A stretch of 22,812 nucleotides of DNA from Streptomyces sp. WM4235 (GTDB lineage: Bacteria; Actinomycetota; Actinomycetes; Streptomycetales; Streptomycetaceae): the NCBI RefSeq assembly GCF_001279725.1, contig NZ_LGDE01000462.1:1-22812 (forward strand). Reading direction: 5' to 3'. This document shows positions 16,258 to 22,812 of this stretch, piece by piece. The notes beneath the pieces are model-generated. The model did not search any database. It was not told the DNA's origin and saw nothing but the letters and a program-made list of their open reading frames with translations. Positions within the stretch are counted from its first letter, which is position 1; every line of letters begins with the position of its first letter. The position numbers and the translations under genes were made by a program.

Positions 16258-16563
16258 TCGGGGGGTGGCGGCGGTGATGTCGGGTTCGAAGAGTTGGTGG
16301 TCCCGCTGGTCGAGATTGACGAAAACCATGCCGTACCGCACTTCGCAGCGGACGGGCTGCGGTGCGCCCCGGGGGCGGCGCAGACAGCGGTAGGCACGGA
16401 CGTCTTCGTCCTCCTCGCGCGCGACGACGATCGGCTGGCCGAACAGGGTGACCATCAACGAGTCACCGGCGTGGGGGATCGCGGTGGCAAGGTCGATGAA
16501 CTGCCACCCGGACCGGTACGCCGAAGCCATCTCGCGTCGGAAGTCTCGGTCGTCGGGGGTCAT
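16249..16563 (-). CDS. Small Rieske-like protein lacking the iron-sulphur ligands
   Basis: A 104-residue soluble protein. The wording resembles the start of the Rieske domain of aromatic-ring oxygenases: a tryptophan-containing lead-in, then IPHAGDSLMVTLFGQPIVVA, an acidic turn EEDEDVRAY, then CLRRPRGAPQP where a true Rieske has C-x-H-R-G. It then jumps straight to EVRYGMVFVNLD, which in oxygenases follows the cluster. The first Cys is kept, but its His partner and the whole second C-x2-H segment are absent, so a [2Fe-2S] cluster is unlikely. The start codon overlaps the stop of the repeat-protein gene (TGATG), implying coupled translation, and a hairpin ends the unit. A peptide-binding or maturation role for its partner is only inference. 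The gene is small, but its context supports it. Confidence 0.65.
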   Translation of the reverse strand: MTPDDRDFRREMASAYRSGWQFIDLATAIPHAGDSLMVTLFGQPIVVAREEDEDVRAYRCLRRPRGAPQPVRCEVRYGMVFVNLDQRDHQLFEPDITAATPRSA

Positions 16564-17066
16564 CAGACGGCCATCACAGGCAGAGCGGTCCAGCCGGAGT
16601 CCGACGCGCCGGAGGGCGCGCTGGTCCAGCCGCTGTCCGACAGGCGCGAGGGCGCGCTGGTCCAGCCGGAGTCACCCACCTGGATCCTGGTCCACCCGCT
16701 GTCCGCCTTGCCGGACGGGCCGTTGGTCCAGCCCGAGTCGACGGCCGGCAGCACGGTCCAGCCAGAGTCCGCCTTGCGGGTCGGGCCGTTGGTCCAGCCG
16801 GAGTCACCGGCCGGCAGCACGGTCGGTCCCGCGTCCGCCTTGCCGGACGGACCATGGGTCCAGCCGGAGTCACCGGCCGGCAGCACGGTCCATCCGCTGT
16901 CCGACTTGCCCACCGGCGCGCCGGTCCAGCCACTGTCGCCGGTCAGAGCGGTGCCCCCCGCGTCACTTTCGACGGCACCGACTACCCCAAAGACCGCAAC
17001 AGCGGAGAAACCAACGGCAAGCGCCGAGCGAAGCATTCTCTTATACATGGTCGGCTTCGTCCTCAC
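16563..17066 (-). CDS. Secreted DSGWT-repeat protein
   Basis: A 167-residue protein. Residues 1-31 form a Sec-type signal peptide: basic start (MRTKPTMYKRMLR), hydrophobic core ALAVGFSAVAVFGVVGA, likely cut after VGA. A short spacer follows, and from residue 44 to the end there are eleven tandem repeats of 10-12 residues. Each opens DSGWT except the fourth (DAGPT). Repeats alternate between a long form (DSGWTNGPSGKA) and a short form (DSGWTVLPAG), so the DNA period is 66 bp. No cysteine is present and about 8% of the repeat region is Trp. I do not recognise a family. GTG at 17066 is chosen because GAGAGGA lies 9 nt upstream; the ATG six codons later has a poorly spaced site. It is coupled to the Rieske-like gene and divergent from a LuxR gene. 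It could be a surface structural protein or a modified-peptide precursor. Confidence 0.7.
   Translation of the reverse strand: MRTKPTMYKRMLRSALAVGFSAVAVFGVVGAVESDAGGTALTGDSGWTGAPVGKSDSGWTVLPAGDSGWTHGPSGKADAGPTVLPAGDSGWTNGPTRKADSGWTVLPAVDSGWTNGPSGKADSGWTRIQVGDSGWTSAPSRLSDSGWTSAPSGASDSGWTALPVMAV
16566..16937 (-). repeat. Coding tandem repeat array (66-bp supra-period)
   Basis: The eleven DSGWT-type units of the secreted protein. At DNA level a 34-bp segment at 16791-16824 is repeated exactly at 16857-16890, 66 bp apart. Exact identity including synonymous positions points to recent duplication or gene conversion. Confidence 0.85.
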
Positions 17067-17139
17067 TTGATGGAATCCTCTCCCCCGCCACACAGACGAT
17101 GGCTCATTCAGGCACGTCAATGCCACAGGGACGATGCAT

Positions 17140-17156
17140 CATGTTCTTGCATGTTC
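17140..17156. promoter_or_regulatory. Direct repeat CATGTTC-TTG-CATGTTC between the divergent cassette genes
   Basis: Two identical heptamers exactly 10 bp apart (17140-17146 and 17150-17156) put both on one DNA face. They lie about 75 bp upstream of the repeat-protein start and overlap the proposed LuxR-type start codon. On the minus strand TTGACG (17120-17115) is a possible -35 for the repeat-protein gene, with a weak -10. An activator site is plausible; the cognate protein is unknown. Confidence 0.4.
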
Positions 17157-18212
17157 AGGACCCTGGGGGGTGGAGATTTGCCCAAAAGTGCGACAAACCC
17201 GACTCATCCCCACTCCGTCACGTCCCTGTGCCCTGAGGGAACGCGGCTGTACACGGCTGCGCTCAGCGCCGGCCGGATCGCTCGGAGCGAGGTTCAGCAG
17301 GCCCCCTGCCTGCTTGAATTCGCCCTGGTGCAGCCTGACCCGGATGACGCGAACCAGCTCCGCCCGGTTCCCCCGTCCGTCGCGCTGGCGCAACGGCTGC
17401 ATCCGATTGAACGCGAGATCCAGGACAGACGACGTACGGCTGTAGATCTCACCGATGCTTTTGAGCCGTTTCTGACCATCAGTGCGCAGAACCCGGCGAA
17501 CACCCACGCCATCACGGTCCTGGAGGGTTTCGAGCGGATCAACGCCGCGTTGGACCTGGCGACGGCCGAGTGCCACACGGAGATGCTGACCATCCAGCCG
17601 GGCGGTGCGCGGCCCTCCCTGGCCCTCACACAGGCCCTGGAGCGGGACGCCCCGCTGATCGACCGGGGCATCAGCATCAGGACGCTGTACCAGCACACGG
17701 CGCGGCACAGCCAGGGCACGCTGGCGTACGTGGACCGGATCTCCGCGGGGAAGGTGGAGATCCGCACTCTGGAGGAGCTCATCGAGCGACTCATCGTCTT
17801 CGACCGCACGGTGGCGTTCATCCCGGTCAGCGACGACCGGAGGGTGGCTCTGGAGCTGCGGCACCCGGGGCTCGTCGACTACCTCATCAAGGTGTTCGAG
17901 CAGCTCTGGCGGCGTGCCGTGCCCCTGAGCGAGGAGGTCACCTACACGCACATGCACGACGGCATCACCGGCGTGCAGCGGTCCATCGCGCAGCTCCTGG
18001 TCGAGGGGCACGTGGACGAGGCCATCGCCCGCCGGCTGGGAATGAACGTACGAACCTGCCGTGCGCACATCGCCCGGCTGGCCACGGCCCTGGGCAGCGG
18101 CAGCCGGGCACAGCTCGGTTTCCTGATCGCCCAGTCCGGCATCCTGCACAGCTCGGCCCCGCACCTCCCGGAGGACGAGGCCGACCACGGCGGCCACGCC
18201 AACCACCTGTAG
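17151..18212 (+). CDS. LuxR-type helix-turn-helix transcriptional regulator
   Basis: About 353 residues if the ATG at 17151 is used. The bulk (about 30-255) is an N-terminal effector region of the kind found in Streptomyces regulators of this class: CPEGTRLYTAALSAGRI, then LRPVPPSVALAQRLHPIERE, and a TrmB/phospholipase-like segment around ERINAALDLATAE. The C-terminal LuxR helix-turn-helix (about 270-335) reads VDEAIARRLGMNVRTCRAHI, ending RAQLGFLIAQSGI. No phosphoreceiver domain is visible. The start is uncertain: no ribosome binding site precedes 17151, and conserved sequence begins near residue 26. It is divergent from the DSGWT repeat gene with 84 bp between, so it is the probable local regulator. 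Codon use is somewhat less G+C-biased than in flanking core genes, suggesting acquisition. A 15-bp hairpin follows. Confidence 0.8.
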   Translation: MFRTLGGGDLPKSATNPTHPHSVTSLCPEGTRLYTAALSAGRIARSEVQQAPCLLEFALVQPDPDDANQLRPVPPSVALAQRLHPIEREIQDRRRTAVDLTDAFEPFLTISAQNPANTHAITVLEGFERINAALDLATAECHTEMLTIQPGGARPSLALTQALERDAPLIDRGISIRTLYQHTARHSQGTLAYVDRISAGKVEIRTLEELIERLIVFDRTVAFIPVSDDRRVALELRHPGLVDYLIKVFEQLWRRAVPLSEEVTYTHMHDGITGVQRSIAQLLVEGHVDEAIARRLGMNVRTCRAHIARLATALGSGSRAQLGFLIAQSGILHSSAPHLPEDEADHGGHANHL

Positions 18213-18219
18213 CGACGCG

Positions 18220-18254
18220 GAAGGCCCCGCCCGGGTGATCCGGGCGGGGCCTTC
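18220..18254. terminator. Bidirectional terminator between the LuxR-type gene and hspR
   Basis: GAAGGCCCCGCCCGG (18220-18234), a 5-nt loop GTGAT and CCGGGCGGGGCCTTC (18240-18254) form a perfect 15-bp stem between convergent genes. It closes the right side of the accessory cassette. Confidence 0.8.
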
Positions 18255-18298
18255 GCGCGTCGAACGGCGGTGTCGCGTGCCGGTGTCGGGCGGCGGTG

Positions 18299-18760
18299 TC
18301 AGTCCATCGGGCGCTTGGGGCGCCAGACGACCAGGGCGCTGCCCGGCTGCGGCGGCTGGTACGGGACCAGGTCGCGGCGGTACGAGGCGTGCACCTGGGC
18401 CTCTCGGGCCTGGAGCGCGGCGGCCGCGCCGTCCACGGCCGTGGACAGTTCGGCCACGCGCTGTTGGAGGGCGGCGACCTGGTTCTCCAGTTCGATGATC
18501 CGCTTGATGCCGGCCAGGTTGATGCCCTCGTCCTGGGACAGCGCCTGCACCGTGCGGAGCAGCTCGATGTCCCTGGCCGAATATCGACGTCCGCGGCCGG
18601 CCGTCCGGTCCGGGGAGACCAGACCGAGACGGTCGTACTGACGCAGGGTCTGCGGATGCAGTCCCGAGAGCTGGGCGGCCACCGAAATCACATAGACCGG
18701 GGTCTCATCAGTGAGCTGATAAGCCCCGCCCAACCGGGACTGTCTGCGGCGGCCGTCCAT
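18299..18760 (-). CDS. hspR: Heat-shock repressor HspR (MerR family)
   Basis: A 153-residue DNA-binding protein that represses the dnaK operon and clpB by binding HAIR elements, with DnaK as co-repressor. The MerR-type winged helix spans about residues 25-95: VYVISVAAQLSGLHPQTLRQ, then YDRLGLVSPDR with the wing GRGRRYSARDIELL. A coiled-coil dimerisation helix follows at about 95-130 (IIELENQVAALQQRVAEL). The C-terminal tail is short. The ATG at 18760 has GGGAG upstream and lies two nucleotides after the dnaJ stop, so translation is probably coupled. It is the last gene of dnaK-grpE-dnaJ-hspR, the standard actinobacterial order, giving feedback control of its own expression. Confidence 0.97.
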   Translation of the reverse strand: MDGRRRQSRLGGAYQLTDETPVYVISVAAQLSGLHPQTLRQYDRLGLVSPDRTAGRGRRYSARDIELLRTVQALSQDEGINLAGIKRIIELENQVAALQQRVAELSTAVDGAAAALQAREAQVHASYRRDLVPYQPPQPGSALVVWRPKRPMD

Positions 18761-18761
18761 G

Positions 18762-19952
18762 TCATGCTCCCTTCGCGGACTCGAACAGCGCGGCGCGCGG
18801 GTCCTGCGACTCCGTCGCGTCGCGGAACATCTCCAGGGCTTCACGGGCCTTGTCGGACAGCTCCGAGGGAACCTCGACCTCCACCGTCACGAGCAGGTCG
18901 CCGCGGGTGCCGTCCTTGCGGACCGCGCCCTTGCCGCGGGCCCGCATCGTACGCCCGTTCGGGGTGCCCGGGGGAAGCTTCAGGGTCACCGGGGGGCCGC
19001 CCAGTGTCGGCACCTTGATGTCGGCGCCCAGGGCGGCCTCGGCGAACGTCACCGGGACGGTCACCGTGAGGTTGTCGTCCCGCCGGCCGAACACCGGGTG
19101 CCCGTCGACGTGGACGACGACGTACAGGTCGCCGCCCGGGCCGCCGCGCTCGCCCGGGGCCCCCTTGCCGCGCAGTCGGATCCGCTGGCCGTCGGAGACG
19201 CCCGCCGGGATCCGGACCTGCATGGTCCGGGAACTGCGGGCCCGTCCGCTGCCCTTGCAGATGTCACAGGGGGTCTCGGCGATCAGGCCGCGCCCCTTGC
19301 AGTCGGCGCAGGGGTCGGTCAGGGAGAAACCGCCACCGCTGCCCCGCGAGACCTGGCCGGTGCCGACGCAGGTCGGGCACACCCGGGGGGTGCCGTTCTT
19401 GTCACCGGTACCGGAGCAGGCCTTGCAGGGCGACTGCGAGGACATCCGGAGCGGGACGGTCGCGCCGTCCACGGCCTCCGTGAACGACAGCGTGACCTCG
19501 GACTCGATGTCCTGGCCGCGGCGCGGCTGGGTACGGGGTCCCGTACCCGGGCCGGCGCCACCGCGGTTGAACAGGCCGCCGAAGACGTCGCCCAGGCCGC
19601 CGCCGAAGCCGCCCGCCGCGCCGCCGCCGCCCTGCGGCTGACCTCCGAAGAGGTCGCCGAGGTCGAAGTTGAACGAGCCGCCGCCCCCGCCCGGACCGGG
19701 GCGGAAGCCCCCGTTGCCGAACAGGGCGCGGGCCTCGTCGTACTCCTTGCGCTTCTTGGCGTCACCGAGGATGTCGTTCGCCTCGGAGATCTCCTTGAAG
19801 CGCTCCTCGGCCGAGGCGTCGCCCTTGTTGGCGTCCGGGTGGAACTCGCGGGCGAGCTTCCGGTACGCCTTCTTGATCTCGGCCTCGGTGGCGTCCTTCG
19901 GGACACCGAGGACCTTGTAGTAGTCCTTCTCGACGAAGTCCTTCGTGCTCAT
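18762..19952 (-). CDS. dnaJ: Co-chaperone DnaJ
   Basis: A 396-residue Hsp40 that delivers unfolded substrates to DnaK and stimulates its ATPase. The J domain (about 9-75) contains the essential HPD at residues 38-40. A Gly/Phe-rich linker (about 80-135) follows, with words GGGGGSFNFDLGDLFGG. Four zinc-binding repeats come next: CKACSGTG, CPTCVGTG, CADCKGRG and CDICKGSG. The C-terminal peptide-binding domains complete a type I DnaJ. The ATG at 19952 has GAGGAGGG 9 nt upstream. It lies 39 bp after grpE and 1 bp before hspR in one operon. All functional motifs are intact. Confidence 0.97.
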   Translation of the reverse strand: MSTKDFVEKDYYKVLGVPKDATEAEIKKAYRKLAREFHPDANKGDASAEERFKEISEANDILGDAKKRKEYDEARALFGNGGFRPGPGGGGGSFNFDLGDLFGGQPQGGGGAAGGFGGGLGDVFGGLFNRGGAGPGTGPRTQPRRGQDIESEVTLSFTEAVDGATVPLRMSSQSPCKACSGTGDKNGTPRVCPTCVGTGQVSRGSGGGFSLTDPCADCKGRGLIAETPCDICKGSGRARSSRTMQVRIPAGVSDGQRIRLRGKGAPGERGGPGGDLYVVVHVDGHPVFGRRDDNLTVTVPVTFAEAALGADIKVPTLGGPPVTLKLPPGTPNGRTMRARGKGAVRKDGTRGDLLVTVEVEVPSELSDKAREALEMFRDATESQDPRAALFESAKGA

Positions 19953-19991
19953 CCCCGGTGGCCCTCCTCTCGTGCGGCTACATGGTGGACG

Positions 19992-20675
19992 TCAGCCCTT
20001 GTCGGGGGCATCCGCGTCCTTGTCAGACGGCGTGTCGCCGTCCGCGGACTCGGACTTGGCGGCCGGGGCCGCCCCGGGCTGGGGCTCGGCCACCGCGACC
20101 CGCGCGGGGCGGATCGTGCGCTCGCCGATCCGGTAACCCGGCTGCAGGATCGCCACGCAGGTGTCCTCGGTGACATCCGGCGCGTACGAGTGCATCAGGG
20201 CCTCGTGGATCGTCGGGTCGAAGGGCTCGCCCTCCTTGCCGAACTGCTGCAGCCCCATCTTGGCGGCGGCGGTCTCCAGCGATTCGGCCACCGACTTGAA
20301 GCCGCCGACCAGTTCGCCATGCTCCCGTGCCCGGCCGATGTCGTCCAGGGTCGGGAGGAGTTCCGTCAGGAGGGACGCGACCGCGATCTCCTTGACGGCG
20401 ATCCGGTCCCGCTCCACCCGGCGGCGGTAGTTCTGGTACTCGGCCTGGAGCCGCTGGAGGTCCGCGGTGCGCTCACCGAGCGCGGTGCGGGCCTGGTCCA
20501 GCTGCGCCAGGAGGGCCGTTTCCTGGCCGACGGCCTGAGTGTCCGAGTCCCCGGCCGGGGCCGCCTTCTCCTCCGGGGAGGAGTCGGCGGCCTTCGGCTC
20601 GGCGGCGGCGTCGTCCGCCTCGGCGCCGGTGGGGACTTCAGGCTTCTCGTCGAAACCCGGGGTCTCCTCCGACAT
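19992..20675 (-). CDS. grpE: Nucleotide exchange factor GrpE
   Basis: A 227-residue co-chaperone that releases ADP from DnaK. An acidic, disordered N-terminus (about 1-48) precedes a long coiled coil (about 50-110, ALLAQLDQARTALGERTADL then YQNYRRRVERDR). The C-terminal beta domain includes FDPTIHEALMHSYAPDV and VAILQPGYRIGERTIRPARV, the family signature that contacts DnaK. The tail is acidic and longer than in E. coli, as usual in actinobacteria. Its ATG overlaps the dnaK stop (TGATG), so translation is coupled and stoichiometry with DnaK may be tuned. It is the second gene of the operon. Confidence 0.97.
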   Translation of the reverse strand: MSEETPGFDEKPEVPTGAEADDAAAEPKAADSSPEEKAAPAGDSDTQAVGQETALLAQLDQARTALGERTADLQRLQAEYQNYRRRVERDRIAVKEIAVASLLTELLPTLDDIGRAREHGELVGGFKSVAESLETAAAKMGLQQFGKEGEPFDPTIHEALMHSYAPDVTEDTCVAILQPGYRIGERTIRPARVAVAEPQPGAAPAAKSESADGDTPSDKDADAPDKG

Positions 20676-22522
20676 CAGGCAGCGCCACCCTTCGGCTTCT
20701 CGTCGTCCACGATCTCGGCGTCGACGACGTCGTCGTCGGCCTTGGACTGGTCGGCGTCACCGGTCGGCGCGCCACCGGCCTGGGCGGCCTGCGCGTCGGC
20801 GTAGATGGCCTGGCCGAGCTTCTGGCTGACCGCGGCGAGCTTCTCGGTCGCGGTGCGGATCTCCGCGGCGTCCTCGCCCTTGAGCTTTTCCTTCAGCTCG
20901 GTGACGGAGGCCTCGACCTCGGCCTTGACGTCGGCCGGGACCTTGTCCTCGTTGTCCTTGACGAACTTCTCCGTCTGGTAGACGAGCTGCTCGCCCTGGT
21001 TGCGGGACTCGGCCGCCTCCTTGCGACGCAGGTCCTCGTCCGCGTACTGCTCCGCCTCCTGGCGCATGCGGTCGACCTCGTCCTTGCCGAGCGAGGAGCC
21101 GCCGGTGACGGTCATCTTCTGCTCCTTGCCCGTGCCAAGGTCCTTGGCCGTGACGTGCATGATGCCGTTCGCGTCGATGTCGAAGGAGACCTCGATCTGC
21201 GGGACGCCACGCGGGGCCGGCGGCAGGCCGGTCAGCTCGAACATGCCGAGCTTCTTGTTGTACGCCGCGATCTCGCGCTCGCCCTGGTAGACCTGGATCT
21301 GCACGGACGGCTGGTTGTCCTCGGCCGTCGTGAAGATCTCGGACCGCTTGGTCGGGATCGTGGTGTTGCGCTCGATGAGCTTGGTCATGATGCCGCCCTT
21401 GGTTTCGATACCGAGGGACAGCGGGGTCACGTCGAGGAGCAGGACGTCCTTGACCTCACCCTTGAGCACGCCCGCCTGGAGGGTCGCGCCGATGGCGACG
21501 ACCTCGTCCGGGTTGACGCCCTTGTTGGCGTCCTGACCGCCGGTGAGCTCCTTGACGAGCTCGGCGACGGCCGGCATGCGGGTGGAGCCGCCGACCAGGA
21601 CCACGTGGTCGATCTCGGACAGGTTGATGCCCGCGTCCTTGATGACGTTGTGGAACGGGGTCTTGCAGCGGTCCAGCAGGTCCGCGGTCAGCTGCTGGAA
21701 CTGCGAGCGCGTGAGCTTCTCGTCCAGGTGCAGCGGGCCCTCGGCGGACGCCGTGATGTACGGCAGGTTGATCGTGGTCTCCGTGGAGGAGGACAGCTCG
21801 ATCTTCGCCTTCTCGGCGGCCTCGCGCAGACGCTGGAGCGCCATCTTGTCCTTGGACAGGTCGACGCCGTGGCCGTTCTGGAACTGCTTCACCAGGTAGT
21901 CGACGACGCGCTGGTCCCAGTCGTCGCCACCGAGGTGGTTGTCACCGTTGGTGGCCTTGACCTCGACGACGCCGTCGCCGATCTCGAGGAGCGACACGTC
22001 GAAGGTGCCGCCACCGAGGTCGAAGACGAGAATGGTCTGGTCGTCCTTGTCGAGACCGTAGGCCAGGGCGGCGGCCGTCGGCTCGTTGACGATGCGCAGG
22101 ACGTTCAGACCCGCGATCTCGCCGGCTTCCTTCGTCGCCTGACGCTCGGAGTCGTTGAAGTAGGCCGGGACGGTGATGACCGCGTCCGTGACCTTCTCGC
22201 CCAGGTACGCCTCGGCGTCGCGCTTCAGCTTCTGCAGGATGAAGGCGCTCATCTGCTGCGGGTTGAAGTCCTTGCCATCCAGGTTGATCTTCCAGTCAGT
22301 GCCCATGTGGCGCTTGACGGAACGGATGGTCCGGTCCACGTTCGTGACCGCCTGGCGCTTGGCCACCTCTCCGACGAGGACCTCGCCGTTCTTGGCGAAG
22401 GCGACGACGGACGGCGTGGTCCTGGCGCCCTCGGCGTTGGTGATGACGGTGGGCTCGCCGCCTTCCAGAACGCTGACGACGGAGTTAGTGGTGCCCAGGT
22501 CGATGCCGACCGCACGTGCCAT
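20675..22522 (-). CDS. dnaK: Hsp70 chaperone DnaK
   Basis: A 615-residue ATP-driven chaperone that binds exposed hydrophobic segments and, in this lineage, also acts as HspR co-repressor. The nucleotide-binding domain (about 1-355) has [11 protein letters not shown] (phosphate 1), [14 protein letters not shown] (phosphate 2) and [13 protein letters not shown]. The conserved linker region [18 protein letters not shown] leads into the substrate-binding domain. The C-terminal lid ends with an acidic [14 protein letters not shown] tail. The ATG at 22522 is chosen because GGAGG lies 7 nt upstream and the family starts [10 protein letters not shown]. It is the first gene of the operon, preceded by two HAIR elements. 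Confidence 0.99.
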   Translation of the reverse strand: MARAVGIDLGTTNSVVSVLEGGEPTVITNAEGARTTPSVVAFAKNGEVLVGEVAKRQAVTNVDRTIRSVKRHMGTDWKINLDGKDFNPQQMSAFILQKLKRDAEAYLGEKVTDAVITVPAYFNDSERQATKEAGEIAGLNVLRIVNEPTAAALAYGLDKDDQTILVFDLGGGTFDVSLLEIGDGVVEVKATNGDNHLGGDDWDQRVVDYLVKQFQNGHGVDLSKDKMALQRLREAAEKAKIELSSSTETTINLPYITASAEGPLHLDEKLTRSQFQQLTADLLDRCKTPFHNVIKDAGINLSEIDHVVLVGGSTRMPAVAELVKELTGGQDANKGVNPDEVVAIGATLQAGVLKGEVKDVLLLDVTPLSLGIETKGGIMTKLIERNTTIPTKRSEIFTTAEDNQPSVQIQVYQGEREIAAYNKKLGMFELTGLPPAPRGVPQIEVSFDIDANGIMHVTAKDLGTGKEQKMTVTGGSSLGKDEVDRMRQEAEQYADEDLRRKEAAESRNQGEQLVYQTEKFVKDNEDKVPADVKAEVEASVTELKEKLKGEDAAEIRTATEKLAAVSQKLGQAIYADAQAAQAGGAPTGDADQSKADDDVVDAEIVDDEKPKGGAA

Positions 22523-22540
22523 TTCGATTCCTCCAGCTGA

Positions 22541-22561
22541 CTTGAGTGGAACAGACTCAAC
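22541..22561. promoter_or_regulatory. HAIR element 1 of dnaK
   Basis: CTTGAGT-N7-ACTCAAC lies 19-39 bp upstream of the dnaK start codon, within the leader or promoter. It matches the HspR operator in 13 of 14 defined positions. HspR bound here should repress the operon at normal temperature. Confidence 0.93.
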
Positions 22562-22583
22562 CATGCACCATCGTCCGCGCCGA

Positions 22584-22589
22584 CGTCAA
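22584..22589 (-). promoter_or_regulatory. Candidate -35 box of the dnaK promoter
   Basis: TTGACG on the minus strand, lying between the two HAIR elements. A -10 about 17 bp downstream would fall at GCATGG/TGCATG (22567-22561), a poor match that overlaps the edge of HAIR 1. The promoter assignment is tentative. Confidence 0.4.
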
Positions 22590-22593
22590 CAGA

Positions 22594-22614
22594 GCTGAGT
22601 CGAGGGCGCTCAAC
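22594..22614. promoter_or_regulatory. HAIR element 2 of dnaK (degenerate)
   Basis: GCTGAGT-N7-GCTCAAC keeps the 7-bp spacing and most arm positions of the HspR operator but deviates in both arms. It lies 33 bp upstream of HAIR 1, about three helical turns, allowing cooperative HspR binding on one DNA face. The remaining DNA to 22812 shows only a 7-bp GGGGCAC/GTGCCCC dyad (22742-22756) and no convincing gene. Confidence 0.65.
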
Positions 22615-22812
22615 TTTTATCCCGCCCTTACGCTCACCAGGGCCGCGACACGCCGCCGACACCCGCCCCGTCCGCCACACAGCCGAGCGGGCGACCCTCC
22701 GGCCGCCACCCCGCGCGGCATCCGGGGGCCGCCGAACGTGTGGGGCACCGTGCCCCCATGCGCCCGCAACCACCCTCGCCGCGCCCACCCCGGACGTTCC
22801 GCCTGCCCACCC

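Noticed and set aside
16566..16937. Array-like spaced repeats as a CRISPR locus
   Set aside because: The repeats are in frame, encode DSGWT units, alternate in length by whole codons and have no spacer-like unique sequences or cas genes nearby.
16566..16937. DSGWT units as BNR/Asp-box or choline-binding repeats
   Set aside because: The residue order does not fit the Asp-box pattern SxDxGxTW, and the aromatic spacing of choline-binding repeats is absent.
22758..22812. Start of a plus-strand gene running off the window end
   Set aside because: There is an ATG but no ribosome binding site and no -10 at leaderless spacing. The 18 visible codons are mostly Pro/Arg and show nothing recognisable.

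Overview
The window is high-GC DNA from a Streptomyces-type actinobacterium. Third codon positions are strongly G/C biased, the regulator families are typical of the genus (gamma-butyrolactone receptor, SARP, HspR), there is a perfect ParB parS core, and HspR-type HAIR operators precede clpB and dnaK. From memory, the gene order fba, pyrE, epimerase, SRPBCC protein, membrane spermidine-synthase-like protein, DUF2617, aminotransferase, YbjN, clpB, then hspR/dnaJ/grpE/dnaK matches the conserved chromosomal core of Streptomyces. No database search was run. Most genes read leftwards (minus strand).

Layout: (a) 1-3830 is a regulatory patch: a GAF/PucR-type regulator, a small SARP and a TetR protein of the ArpA/ScbR gamma-butyrolactone-receptor class, the last with an ARE-like inverted repeat in its leader. 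(b) 3830-10127 is a housekeeping block: class II fructose-bisphosphate aldolase (fba), orotate phosphoribosyltransferase (pyrE), an aldose-1-epimerase-like protein, a CoxG/SRPBCC protein with an acidic linker and C-terminal anchor, a membrane aminopropyltransferase-like protein and a DUF2617 protein. The fba-pyrE gap carries a perfect parS core inside a larger hairpin. (c) 10128-12694 holds a structured non-coding stretch, a tiny membrane-anchored Cys/Gly/Ser-rich protein, a DapC-like aminotransferase and a YbjN-type protein. (d) 12909-16042 is clpB with a HAIR operator and a divergent F420/PPOX-type enzyme sharing that promoter region. (e) 16206-18254 is an accessory cassette enclosed by hairpins: a LuxR-type regulator divergent from a secreted protein built of eleven DSGWT-type repeats, which is translationally coupled (TGATG) to a small Rieske-like protein that lacks the iron-sulphur ligands. 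(f) 18299-22522 is the heat-shock operon dnaK-grpE-dnaJ-hspR, with two HAIR elements upstream of dnaK.

How they work together: HspR is the last gene of the dnaK operon and should repress both that operon and clpB through the HAIR elements, giving one chaperone regulon. The repeat-protein cassette (e) sits between the two parts of this regulon and is the best candidate here for an undescribed system; its function is unknown. Five genes (pyrE, epimerase, SRPBCC, spermidine-synthase-like, F420/PPOX) lack a ribosome binding site and share the arrangement TANNNT-N7-ATG, which predicts leaderless transcripts.
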